From RPQJ01 sp963793005 (lineage in GTDB: Bacteria > Pseudomonadota > Gammaproteobacteria > Steroidobacterales > Steroidobacteraceae): a stretch of DNA of 64,000 nt. Positions 45,684 to 53,581 of this stretch are shown here, in pieces. Location: NCBI GenBank assembly GCA_963793005.1, contig CAWBYP010000002.1, positions 1,798,001-1,862,000 on the forward strand. Reading direction: 5' to 3'. Position numbers and translations under genes: made by a program. The notes under the pieces were generated by a model. That model was not told where the DNA came from. It made no database searches and worked only from the letters and a program-made list of their open reading frames with translations. Each line of letters starts with the position of its first letter. Position 1 is the first letter of the stretch.

Positions 45684-47048
45684 CTATTTTCCGATGCAGA
45701 AACTGCCGAAGATCCGTCCCAGCAGCTCTTCGCTGGTCACCTCGCCGGTGATCTCGCCCAGTTCGCGCTGCGCATCGGTGAGTTCCTGTGCCACCAGTTC
45801 GCCGGCATGACGCTCGACGAGCAGGCGGTGAGCTTCCTCCACGTGTGCCCTCGCCCGCCGCAGCGCATCCATGTGCCGGGTCCTCGCCGACATCGCCCCG
45901 CCCTCTGACGGGTGGAAGCCGACACAGCTTTTCAAGTGCTCCCTGAGCAGTTCGAGACCCACGCCAGTCGTCGCGCTGAGCCGGATCCGGACCCGACCGG
46001 AGGCGCTTGAATCTTCTGCTCCCGGCGCCGCTGACATGCGGTCGATCTTGTTCAGCACGACCGTGCACGGCACCGCAGTGGGCAACGCCGCGAGATCGGC
46101 GTCGAGCCCGGCCATCGCTCCAGCGTCCGATGCGTCGACGACGAAAAGCACCCGGTCGGCCAGGGCGATTTCGCGCTGCGCACGGCGGATGCCCTCGGCC
46201 TCGATCTCGTCGGGGGAGTCACGCAGGCCTGCTGTGTCCATGATGTGCAGCGGCAGTCCGTCGATTTCGATGCGCTCGCGCAGCACGTCGCGCGTGGTGC
46301 CCGGCGTTGCGGTCACGATCGCCGCGTCGTAGCCCGCCACGCGGTTCAGCAGGCTCGACTTGCCGGCGTTTGGCCGGCCCGCAATCACCAGTGTCATCCC
46401 GTCACGCAGCAACGCGCCCTGCCGCGCGTTTTCCGCGAGCTCTGCAAAACGCGCACGGATTCCAGCCATGCGTTCACCGAGCGCCCGGTCGGCCAGGAAG
46501 TCGACCTCCTCCTCGGGAAAGTCGATTGCAGCCTCGACCCACATCCTGAGCTCGAGCATCGCCTCTACCAGCTCGTGTACCTGCGCAGAGAACTCGCCGC
46601 GCAGCGAGCGCAGCGCAGCTCGCGCCGCCTGCGCCGACCCACTGTCGATCAGGTCCGCGACGGCCTCGGCCTGCGCCAGGTCGATCCTGCCGTTAAGGAA
46701 GGCTCGTTGCGTGAATTCTCCCGGCCCGGCCTGTCGCGCGCCCAGCTCGAGCACGCGCCGCAACAGGACGTCGAGCACCACTGGGCCACCGTGGCCCTGC
46801 AGTTCGAGCACGTCCTCGCCGGTCAGCGAATGTGGGGCGGGAAAGTACAGCGCAAGACCCTGGTCGATCGGGTCGCCAGCCGCGTCGAGGAAATCCCGCA
46901 ACGTGGCCAGGCGCGCCGCCGGCACTTCGCCCAGCAGCGCTGAGGCGATCGGCCCGCATGCCGGACCCGAGACCCGGACGATGCCGATGCCACCCCGGCC
47001 GGGTGGCGTAGCGATCGCGGCGATCGTGTCGGTTTCGTTGCGCGTCAT
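45684..47048 (-). CDS. mnmE: tRNA modification GTPase
   Basis: A 454-residue enzyme (TrmE) that partners MnmG. N-terminal tetrahydrofolate-binding domain (ETDTIAAIATPPGRGGIGIV), helical domain, then the G domain: GRPNAGKSSLLNRVAG (G1), DTAGLRD (G3), LNKID (G4), and the C-terminal FCIGK with the conserved Cys. Start at the ATG at 47048; a GTG two codons earlier is possible. It lies 27 bases downstream of yidC in the usual order. Confidence 0.97.
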   Translation of the reverse strand: MTRNETDTIAAIATPPGRGGIGIVRVSGPACGPIASALLGEVPAARLATLRDFLDAAGDPIDQGLALYFPAPHSLTGEDVLELQGHGGPVVLDVLLRRVLELGARQAGPGEFTQRAFLNGRIDLAQAEAVADLIDSGSAQAARAALRSLRGEFSAQVHELVEAMLELRMWVEAAIDFPEEEVDFLADRALGERMAGIRARFAELAENARQGALLRDGMTLVIAGRPNAGKSSLLNRVAGYDAAIVTATPGTTRDVLRERIEIDGLPLHIMDTAGLRDSPDEIEAEGIRRAQREIALADRVLFVVDASDAGAMAGLDADLAALPTAVPCTVVLNKIDRMSAAPGAEDSSASGRVRIRLSATTGVGLELLREHLKSCVGFHPSEGGAMSARTRHMDALRRARAHVEEAHRLLVERHAGELVAQELTDAQRELGEITGEVTSEELLGRIFGSFCIGK

Positions 47049-47075
47049 GGGCACGGAGTATGCCGCCCACGCAGC

Positions 47076-48767
47076 CTAGTGGGAGTTCTTCGCCTCCGCC
47101 TCAACCACCCGGTTGATGTTCCACTGCTGGGCGATCGACAACGCGGTATTGGTGATCCAGTACAACACCAGGCCCGCCGGGAACCAAGCCATCATCACCG
47201 TCATGACCAGCGGCATGAAGGCGAACACCTTTGCCTGCATCGGGTCGGGCGGCGCCGGGTTCAGCTTGAACTGCCCGTACATCGCTGCGCCCATGATCGC
47301 CGGGAGGATGAAGTAAGGATCCTTGGCCGAGAGATCCTGGATCCAGAGCATGAACGGCGCCTGGCGCATCTCGACGCTCTCGAGCAGCACCCAGTAGAAC
47401 GCGAGGAACACCGGGATCTGCACCACGATCGGCAGGCACCCGGCCACCGGGTTGATCTTCTCCCGCTTGTAGAGCTCCATCGTCTGCTTGGCGAGCTGCT
47501 CGCGGTCGTCCTTGTAGCGCTCCTGGATGCTCTTGATGCGCGGCGCGATTGTGCGCATCTTGGCCATCGAGCGCCCGCTGGTCTCGGTCAGCTTGTAAAA
47601 CAGCAGCTTGAGCAGGATGGTCACGATGATGATCGACCAGCCCCAGTTGCCGACGAAGCCGTGCACCTTCGACAGCACCCAGAACAGCGGCTGCGAAATG
47701 ATCGTCAGCTTGCCGTAGTCCGCCGTCAGCTCGAGCCGCGGGCCCATGGCCTTCAACTGTTCCTGCAGCTTCGGCCCAACCCAGATCTTGTCGCTGAATT
47801 GCGCCGTCGAACCGGCTGGAACATTCTTCAGCGGTCCGCGGAAGCCGAGCACGGAATGCGTGCCCTCGACGCCAAGCGTGTAATCGAACGTCTCGCTCGC
47901 CGGCGGAACGGCAGCGGTCACGAAGTGGTGCTGCATCTCGGCCATCCAGCCGCCGGCGAACGCCTCGGAGAACTTCGCTTCGTCCTCGTCGTTGACATCG
48001 ATCTTGCTGAACTTCTGGCCGTTGTAGATCGCCGGTCCACGGTAGGCGTAGCTCTCGACATCGAACATCGAGCGCTTCTGCGTGTACATGTGCCGGACGA
48101 ACTGCACGTACGAGGCAGCCTTCCAGTCGCCTGGCGACCCGTTGTTGACGTCGTGGCTGAGCTGGATTTCGTAGCTGCCGCGCTTGAACGTGTAGGTCTT
48201 CGTGACCACCACGCCCTGTCCGTCCGTCCAGGTGAGCGGTACGCGCAGTTCTTCTGCGCCGGGCGCGAGCCGGAATTCCCGGGCTGCAGCCGCGAAAGTC
48301 GCAAGGTGGGTTGGCTCGCCGCCGCCGCCGATGGCGCGCAAGCCGCTTCTCGCGGTTTCATATCCGCCGTCGGCCGTCGTCAGCAGGCGTACCGGCGGAC
48401 TGTCCTTCGTCTTGGCCTGTGGATACTGCAGCAGGTCGGCGCGCACCAGCGTGCCGCCCTGCAGGCTCACTTCCATGTCGAGCACGTCTGTCACGACGCG
48501 AATGCTGGGCTGTTCCGCGGCGCTCGCCGTCGAAGGCAGCGCGGCTGGACCGGCGTCAGCTGCTGCCGCAGCGGTACCTGTATCTGTCGGCAGCGCGGGC
48601 AGCTGGCCCGCGACCGAATCGACGGCAGGCGTGACGTCGCCAGCGGCAGGCGCCGACGCGGCAGGCGGTGAACTCGCCACGGCTCCGTAGTCGCGGTTCC
48701 ACTGGATGACGTTCATCCAGGCCAGCAGCGCCAGGCCGATCCACAGGTAGAGGCGTGGGTTATCCAT
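47076..48767 (-). CDS. yidC: membrane protein insertase
   Basis: A 563-residue Oxa1-family insertase. N-terminal anchor MDNPRLYLWIGLALLAWMNV, an Ala/Pro-rich linker, a large periplasmic domain (about 95-350), and the C-terminal five-helix core with the hydrophilic groove Arg in KLTETSGRSMAKM and PFMLWIQDLSAKDPYFILP. It inserts and folds inner-membrane proteins, with and without SecYEG. Its start overlaps yidD by eight bases. Length is typical for gammaproteobacteria. Confidence 0.97.
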   Translation of the reverse strand: MDNPRLYLWIGLALLAWMNVIQWNRDYGAVASSPPAASAPAAGDVTPAVDSVAGQLPALPTDTGTAAAAADAGPAALPSTASAAEQPSIRVVTDVLDMEVSLQGGTLVRADLLQYPQAKTKDSPPVRLLTTADGGYETARSGLRAIGGGGEPTHLATFAAAAREFRLAPGAEELRVPLTWTDGQGVVVTKTYTFKRGSYEIQLSHDVNNGSPGDWKAASYVQFVRHMYTQKRSMFDVESYAYRGPAIYNGQKFSKIDVNDEDEAKFSEAFAGGWMAEMQHHFVTAAVPPASETFDYTLGVEGTHSVLGFRGPLKNVPAGSTAQFSDKIWVGPKLQEQLKAMGPRLELTADYGKLTIISQPLFWVLSKVHGFVGNWGWSIIIVTILLKLLFYKLTETSGRSMAKMRTIAPRIKSIQERYKDDREQLAKQTMELYKREKINPVAGCLPIVVQIPVFLAFYWVLLESVEMRQAPFMLWIQDLSAKDPYFILPAIMGAAMYGQFKLNPAPPDPMQAKVFAFMPLVMTVMMAWFPAGLVLYWITNTALSIAQQWNINRVVEAEAKNSH

Positions 48768-49008
48768 GAGAAGGTCGCTTGAATATTGGCGGCAGTGAAT
48801 CGGGCACTGGATCGTAGCCGCCCGGGTGCCACGGATGACATCGGCCGATGCGACGAATCGCGAGCCACGTGCCCTGCAGCGCGCCGTGGCGCTGCAGCGA
48901 CTCCTGTGCATAGCAGGAACAGGACGGGTAGAAGCGGCAGTTAGGGCCAAGCAACGGGCTCAGGAACCACCGGTACAGCTGTATGAGGCCGATCAGGATC
49001 TTGCGCAT
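48760..49008 (-). CDS. yidD: YidD membrane insertion efficiency factor
   Basis: An 82-residue protein with the complete family pattern: IQLYRWFLSPLLGPNCRFYP, SCSCYAQESLQRHG and RCHPWHPGGYDPVP. Three conserved Cys and the amphipathic start helix are present. It aids YidC-dependent insertion. It overlaps rnpA by 16 bases and yidC by 8 bases, so this is a tightly coupled trio. Confidence 0.95.
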   Translation of the reverse strand: MRKILIGLIQLYRWFLSPLLGPNCRFYPSCSCYAQESLQRHGALQGTWLAIRRIGRCHPWHPGGYDPVPDSLPPIFKRPSHG

Positions 49009-49385
49009 CGCTGGGCGATCCTGTTCCAGAGCACGGCGACACTCTCTGCGATCTCGGAATTAGGTGCCTTGCCGGCCGCCGGACGCGCGTTAACGACGAG
49101 GTCCACCGCTGGCAGGTCGAGCTGCCGGCCGCGGAATGACTCCCGTACCAACCGCTTGATGCGGTTGCGGTTGACGGCGTTTCCGGCCGCCTTGACGCCG
49201 ACGGCGAGGCCGAGGCGCGGGTATTGGAGGCCGTTGGGCCGTGCGATCACCATGAATAATGGATCCGAGGCGCGGACGCCGGTGCGGTGCACGGCATCGA
49301 ACTGCGGCTTGTCGGTGAGGCGATGCTCCCGCGGCAGGCTGAAGGCTGCGGGAGGCGGTCCGGGAAATTCAGGCCCGGTGGTCAG
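48993..49385 (-). CDS. rnpA: ribonuclease P protein component, CTG start suspected
   Basis: The protein subunit of RNase P, which supports 5' processing of tRNA. Signature RNRIKRLVRESFRGRQ with FSLPREHRLTDKPQFDAVHR near the start. No ATG, GTG or TTG lies between the rpmH gene body and the conserved domain in this frame. The CTG at 49385 overlaps the rpmH TGA (CTGA), like the ATGA junctions elsewhere, and gives 130 residues, a normal size. Non-standard initiation or a sequence error are the alternatives. The gene itself is secure; the start is not. Confidence 0.88.
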   Translation of the reverse strand: MTTGPEFPGPPPAAFSLPREHRLTDKPQFDAVHRTGVRASDPLFMVIARPNGLQYPRLGLAVGVKAAGNAVNRNRIKRLVRESFRGRQLDLPAVDLVVNARPAAGKAPNSEIAESVAVLWNRIAQRCARS

Positions 49386-49516
49386 ACCGACAGACGCTTG
49401 CGGCCCTTGGCGCGGCGACGGGCCAGCACGAGGCGTCCGCTCCGAGTGGCCATGCGCGCACGGAAGCCGTGGGTCCTCTTGCGGTGGAGGTTGCTCGGTT
49501 GATAAGTGCGCTTCAT
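49382..49516 (-). CDS. rpmH: 50S ribosomal protein L34
   Basis: A 44-residue protein starting MKRTYQPSNLHRKRTHGFRA and ending GRKRLSV, a full match to L34: short, basic, with the conserved GFRARM and RRRAKGRK blocks. It is an RNA-binding protein of the large ribosomal subunit. It is the first gene of the leftward rpmH-rnpA-yidD-yidC set and faces dnaA across about 280 bases. Too short to appear in a normal ORF scan. Confidence 0.97.
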   Translation of the reverse strand: MKRTYQPSNLHRKRTHGFRARMATRSGRLVLARRRAKGRKRLSV

Positions 49517-49619
49517 GTGCGGCTCCGTGTCTGCCGGAAACTAGACCAGAAACAACGACATGCTCTGGCCCGATAAAAGAGCCGGAAAGCATACGCAGGG
49601 AAGCCCCGAGCGTCAACAT

Positions 49620-49639
49620 CCCCAGGGGTGCACCTGGGG
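49620..49639. repeat. short hairpin in the rpmH-dnaA gap
   Basis: CCCCAGG and CCTGGGG arms (49620-49626 and 49633-49639) around a GGTGCA loop. No T run follows. It lies mid-way in the divergent rpmH/dnaA intergenic region; role unknown. Confidence 0.5.
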
Positions 49640-49710
49640 TTGCAATGGCCCCTTCCGAACGCACCGCCAGCGGCCCCGCCTGGTAACGCCCGCGGACCGT
49701 CCGAGCAAAG

Positions 49711-49720
49711 ATATCCACAG
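49711..49720 (+). promoter_or_regulatory. DnaA-box-like site upstream of dnaA
   Basis: ATATCCACA differs from the consensus TTATCCACA by one base. It lies 76 bases before the dnaA start and may serve autoregulation of dnaA. Only one such site is seen in this gap, so the main origin is placed downstream of dnaA. Confidence 0.5.
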
Positions 49721-49795
49721 GTGCCGCGGCGGTATACACTCCGGCCCCTTTCCCGTCTACGCGCTGTATCGCCGTCATTCCTGGGGCTGCCGGTC

Positions 49796-51136
49796 GTGGA
49801 AGCGACTCTTTGGAACCAGTGCCTGCGCCGCCTCGAAGAGGAACTCCCGGCCCAGCACTTCAACACCTGGATCCGCCCGCTGCAGGCGGTGGACGATGGC
49901 GGCTGCCTGCGGTTGCTGGCACCCAATCGCTATGTGGTGGACTGGGTCAACCAGAATTGCGCCCAGAGGATCCTGGAGCTGGTCGACGAACTGGTGCCTG
50001 CGCCGGCACCCGAGATCGTGGTGGAGGTCGGCACACGCCGGGCCGACACCGGCGATACGGTGCAGCCCAGGACGCCGGAATTGCAGCAGAAACGCGCCGT
50101 GGCGCTGCCGCAGATCGGTGGGCGTCTGAATCCGGATTTCTCGTTCAGCAATTTCGTCGAGGGCAAGAGCAACCAGCTCGCCCGCGCCGCGGCGATACAG
50201 GTGGCCGAGAATCCCGGCCGTGCCTATAACCCGCTGTTCATCTACGGTGGCGTCGGCCTGGGCAAGACGCACCTGATGCACGCGGTCGGTAACCTGATTC
50301 GCACACGCAACAAGGACGCCCGCATCTCCTATGTGCATTCGGAGAGGTTTGTCGGCGACATGGTCCGCGCGCTGCAGCACAACACCATCAACGAGTTCAA
50401 GACGGCTTACCGCTCGCTCGACGCGCTGCTGATAGACGACATCCAGTTCTTTGCCGGCAAGGAACGCTCACAGGAAGAGTTCTTCCACACGTTCAACGCG
50501 CTGCTGGAAGGCCAGCAGCAGGTGATACTCACCTGCGACCGCTATCCCAAGGAAGTCACCGGCCTGGAAGAACGCCTGAAGTCCCGTTTTGGCTGGGGCC
50601 TCACGGTTTCAATTGAACCGCCGGAACTGGAAACCTGCGTCGCGATCCTGATGAGCAAGGCCTCCGCTGCATCGGTTGAGTTGCCGGAAGAGGTCGCTTT
50701 CTTCGTGGCGAAGCGAATTCGTTCCAACGTGCGCGAACTCGAGGGTGCGCTGCGTCGCGTGATCGCGAACTCGCAGTTCACGGGTCGGCCGATTACGCTG
50801 GATTTCGCGAAGGAAGCGCTAAAGGACCTGCTTGCGTTGCAGGAACGGCTGGTTACGATCGAGAACATCCAGAAGACGGTCGCGGAGTACTTCAAGATCC
50901 GTGTTGCAGACCTGCTCTCCAAGCGCCGCAGCCGTTCCATCACGCGCCCCAGGCAGGTTGCGATGGCGCTCTCGAAAGAGCTCACGAACCACAGCCTTCC
51001 AGAGATCGGCGACGCGTTCGGTGGCCGGGATCACACGACCGTGCTGCATGCCTGTCGCGTCATCAAGGAACTGCGTGCGTCGCAGACGCGCATGAACGAG
51101 GATTACCAGAACCTGTTGAGAACCCTGACAGGTTGA
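49796..51136 (+). CDS. dnaA: chromosomal replication initiator
   Basis: A 446-residue AAA+ initiator. Domain I starts VEATLWNQCLRRLEEELPAQ, the linker domain II is short and Pro/Glu/Arg-rich, domain III has Walker A GGVGLGKTH (residues 151-159) and Walker B LLIDDIQFFAGKERSQEEFF, and domain IV ends with the DnaA-box-binding helix GGRDHTTVLHACRVI. The GTG at 49796 fits domain I; the frame is open to 49628 but without family similarity. It starts the rightward dnaA-dnaN-recF-gyrB set. Confidence 0.98.
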   Translation: MEATLWNQCLRRLEEELPAQHFNTWIRPLQAVDDGGCLRLLAPNRYVVDWVNQNCAQRILELVDELVPAPAPEIVVEVGTRRADTGDTVQPRTPELQQKRAVALPQIGGRLNPDFSFSNFVEGKSNQLARAAAIQVAENPGRAYNPLFIYGGVGLGKTHLMHAVGNLIRTRNKDARISYVHSERFVGDMVRALQHNTINEFKTAYRSLDALLIDDIQFFAGKERSQEEFFHTFNALLEGQQQVILTCDRYPKEVTGLEERLKSRFGWGLTVSIEPPELETCVAILMSKASAASVELPEEVAFFVAKRIRSNVRELEGALRRVIANSQFTGRPITLDFAKEALKDLLALQERLVTIENIQKTVAEYFKIRVADLLSKRRSRSITRPRQVAMALSKELTNHSLPEIGDAFGGRDHTTVLHACRVIKELRASQTRMNEDYQNLLRTLTG

Positions 51137-51351
51137 TGTGTGCATCCTGTGGACAAAGCATGCATCGAAAGAAGCCCACATTTCGTCCACAGGCTGCGGA
51201 CAGGCTCAGCTGCTGTTGCAAGCTGGTTTACGCTTGACGCAAGCTGCGGTGTTTATTGAAGAAAAAGCTGTTGTACACGGCTTGCGATCGCCCTAATAAC
51301 AGTAGTAATAGATATTCTAAAAATACAGATAATATTTCCGGACATACCACG
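51137..51351. other. oriC: probable replication origin (oriC), dnaA-dnaN intergenic region
   Basis: This 215-base gap holds TGTGGACAA (51148-51156; the complement of TTGTCCACA, one base off consensus), TCGTCCACA at 51183 (two off) and TTGTACACG at 51271-51279. The last is followed by a GC-rich spacer (51280-51293) and then TAATAACAGTAGTAATAG (51294-51311), a run of DnaA-trio-like TAG/TAA triplets, and AT-rich DNA to 51337. This box, GC spacer and trio order is that described for bacterial unwinding elements. It also lies at the strand switch between leftward and rightward genes. Confidence 0.75.
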
Positions 51352-52452
51352 ATGAAGATCATAGCCAAGCGCGAAGCGATCCTCGGACCCCTTCAGTCGG
51401 TGATAGGCGTGGTGGAGCGTCGGCAGACCATGCCGATTCTCGCCAACGTCCTGCTGTCGGCCAAGGGTGGCCGCCTGTCCGTAACGGCGACCGACCTGGA
51501 AGTCGAGTTGGTGGCTAGTTCGGAGGTGGACGTCCAGCGGGCTGGCGACGTTACTGTTCCTGGGCGGAAGCTCCTCGACATCTGCCGCGCGCTGCCGGAC
51601 GGGGTTGAAATAACGCTGACGCAGGAAGGCGAGCGGATGCTCGTCCGGGCCCGGAAGAGCCGCTTCACGCTGTCGACACTCCCGGCGTCTGAGTTCCCCA
51701 CGGTCGACGAGATCGACGCGCAGCAGACGCTGAAGCTCCCCCAGAAGGACTTCAAGCGCTTGCTGGAGAAGACGCACTTCTCGATGGCCCAGCAGGATGT
51801 TCGGTACTACCTGAACGGTATGTTGCTTGAAACTTCGGCGAAAATGCTTCGATCTGTCGCGACTGACGGCCATCGTCTTGCTTTGTGTGAGGTTGAGCTG
51901 TCGGAGGGCGCGAAATCTGGTCAGCAGGTCATCGTTCCTCGAAAAGGCGTGCTCGAATTACAGCGCATTCTTGGTAGTGAGGACCAGATTCTCGAAGTTG
52001 GCATCGGAAGCAACCACGTTCGCGTCCAGATTGGCGACATTCGCTTCACTTCAAAGCTGATTGATGGGCGTTTCCCGGAGTACAGCCGGGTAATTCCCAG
52101 TAATCCCGGCTTCGCAGTCGTTGCCGGACGTGAGGAACTTCGCCAGGCACTGCAACGTGCAGCCATCCTGTCAAACGAGAAGTACCGCGGTATTCGCTTC
52201 GCGGTGAAGCCGGCAGCACTCGTGATCCAGTCGCACAATCCGGAGCAGGAAGAAGCGGAGGAGCAACTCGAGGTCGTCTACGATGGCCCGGAGCTGGACA
52301 TCGGCTTCAATGTCAATTACCTGCTTGATGCGCTCGCAGCGATCGAAGGACCGGAGGTCGAAATTGGCCTGACGGACGGCAACAGCAGTTGCCTGATCCA
52401 TTCCAGTGCTGATCCCGGTGCGCGCTTCGTTGTCATGCCGATGCGCCTGTAA
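51352..52452 (+). CDS. dnaN: DNA polymerase III sliding clamp
   Basis: A 366-residue beta clamp with three similar domains, starting MKIIAKREAILGPLQSVIGV and ending SADPGARFVVMPMRL, the usual C terminus forming part of the protein-binding pocket. It encircles DNA and tethers polymerase III and other partners. The frame extends to 51256 through the AT-rich origin segment, but the ATG at 51352 is the family start. 27 bases before recF. Confidence 0.98.
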   Translation: MKIIAKREAILGPLQSVIGVVERRQTMPILANVLLSAKGGRLSVTATDLEVELVASSEVDVQRAGDVTVPGRKLLDICRALPDGVEITLTQEGERMLVRARKSRFTLSTLPASEFPTVDEIDAQQTLKLPQKDFKRLLEKTHFSMAQQDVRYYLNGMLLETSAKMLRSVATDGHRLALCEVELSEGAKSGQQVIVPRKGVLELQRILGSEDQILEVGIGSNHVRVQIGDIRFTSKLIDGRFPEYSRVIPSNPGFAVVAGREELRQALQRAAILSNEKYRGIRFAVKPAALVIQSHNPEQEEAEEQLEVVYDGPELDIGFNVNYLLDALAAIEGPEVEIGLTDGNSSCLIHSSADPGARFVVMPMRL

Positions 52453-52479
52453 ACGCGGCGATCCGATGGCCGCGAGTCG

Positions 52480-53553
52480 ATGAGCCTCGAGAGGCTCGCG
52501 ATCGAGAATTTCCGCTGCGTTGAGCGGGCCGAGCTGGTATTCGACAGCCGCTGCAACCTGATCACCGGCGAAAACGCCTCCGGCAAGACAAGCCTGCTCG
52601 AAGCTATCTTTTTCCTGGGCCGTGGGCGCTCGTTCCGGTCAACGCGAAATGACTCGCTGATCAGGACAGGAACCAGCCAATTCAGCCTGGTTGGCCGGGT
52701 ATTCCAGAACGGCGCCTCACAACCCCTGGGCATGAGGCTGGGAGCGGACGGTATTGAGGCGCGGTACGCGGGGCGCCCTGTCACGGGCCTGGCAGAGTTG
52801 GCCACCCGCCTTCCGGTGCAGGCTATCGATCCGGAGGTGCACCGCCTGGTCGACGGTGGGCCCCAGGAGCGGCGCCGATACCTGGACTGGGGTGTGTTCC
52901 ACGTGGAACCATCATTTGTTGACCACTGGCGTCGGTACCAGCGAGCGCTTCGGCAGCGCAACGCCGCGCTCAAGGCGGCTCAGGCGCCAGCAATGATTCA
53001 TGCCTGGGACTCCGAGCTGGTCGAAGCGGGCGAAAAGGTTGTCCTATACCGACAGCGCTATGTCGCCGGGCTTCGGGGCAGCGTCCGCGAGGCCGGCCAT
53101 CGGCTGCTAGGCGCGGAAGTCGATCTTGGTCTTTACCAGGGCTGGTCAGCGGAGCGCGGCCTGGCCGCGGCACTAGCGCACTCGTTTCAAAGAGACCGGG
53201 AGCGCGGCATGACGCACGCAGGTCCGCACCGAGCGGATCTCTCGGTGAAGGTCGCTGGCGAGACAGCGCGCGACCGGGTGTCCAGAGGACAGCAGAAACT
53301 GCTGGCCGCCGCGATGCTGTTGGGGCAGCTCGAGCATGACGCTTCCTTGGGGTCTGGCGTCGCGACCCTGCTTGTGGATGACCCAGCTGCCGAACTCGAT
53401 GCAATTCACCTCGAGCGCCTGCTGAGGGAAGTCATGAGCCTGCCGGCGCAGCTATTCATCACATCCCTGGACCCGATGAACCCTGTCCTTCGCAGCCTGC
53501 CAGAGGGCCGGAGGTTCCACGTGGAACATGGCTCTGTGAGCGGTCTGTTATAA
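52480..53553 (+). CDS. recF: DNA recombination/repair ATPase RecF
   Basis: A 357-residue SMC-like ATPase that helps load RecA at gaps. Walker A GENASGKTSLLEAIFFLGRG (residues 31-50), the ABC signature in RVSRGQQKLLAAAMLLG and Walker B in VATLLVDDPAAELDAIHLER. It starts MSLERLAIENFRCVERAELV. Its coding sequence contains two parS sites (52895-52910 and 53513-53528), and its stop codon lies inside a likely gyrB promoter. Confidence 0.97.
   Translation: MSLERLAIENFRCVERAELVFDSRCNLITGENASGKTSLLEAIFFLGRGRSFRSTRNDSLIRTGTSQFSLVGRVFQNGASQPLGMRLGADGIEARYAGRPVTGLAELATRLPVQAIDPEVHRLVDGGPQERRRYLDWGVFHVEPSFVDHWRRYQRALRQRNAALKAAQAPAMIHAWDSELVEAGEKVVLYRQRYVAGLRGSVREAGHRLLGAEVDLGLYQGWSAERGLAAALAHSFQRDRERGMTHAGPHRADLSVKVAGETARDRVSRGQQKLLAAAMLLGQLEHDASLGSGVATLLVDDPAAELDAIHLERLLREVMSLPAQLFITSLDPMNPVLRSLPEGRRFHVEHGSVSGLL
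52895..52910. promoter_or_regulatory. parS: parS site within recF (1)
   Basis: TGTTCCACGTGGAACC is 15 of 16 bases of the palindrome TGTTCCACGTGGAACA known for pseudomonad-type parS. The core GTTCCACGTGGAAC is perfect. It is the expected binding site of the ParB encoded at 21156-22061. Confidence 0.9.
53513..53528. promoter_or_regulatory. parS: parS site within recF (2)
   Basis: GGTTCCACGTGGAACA has the same perfect 14-bp core as the first site, 618 bases away, near the 3' end of recF. Pairs of sites this close to oriC are usual for ParB loading. Confidence 0.9.
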
Positions 53554-53554
53554 T
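53546..53554 (+). promoter_or_regulatory. extended -10 promoter for gyrB
   Basis: TGTTATAAT is an extended -10 (TGn-TATAAT) 28 bases before the gyrB ATG, overlapping the recF TAA. No clear -35 is seen, as is usual for extended -10 promoters. Confidence 0.5.
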
Positions 53555-53581
53555 CCGAGATCTTTTTCATCCAGGTTTCCC

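Noticed and set aside
49386..49778. N-terminal extension of rnpA to 49778
   Set aside because: It would cover all of rpmH in another frame and the regulatory gap; the translation is low complexity and unlike RnpA.
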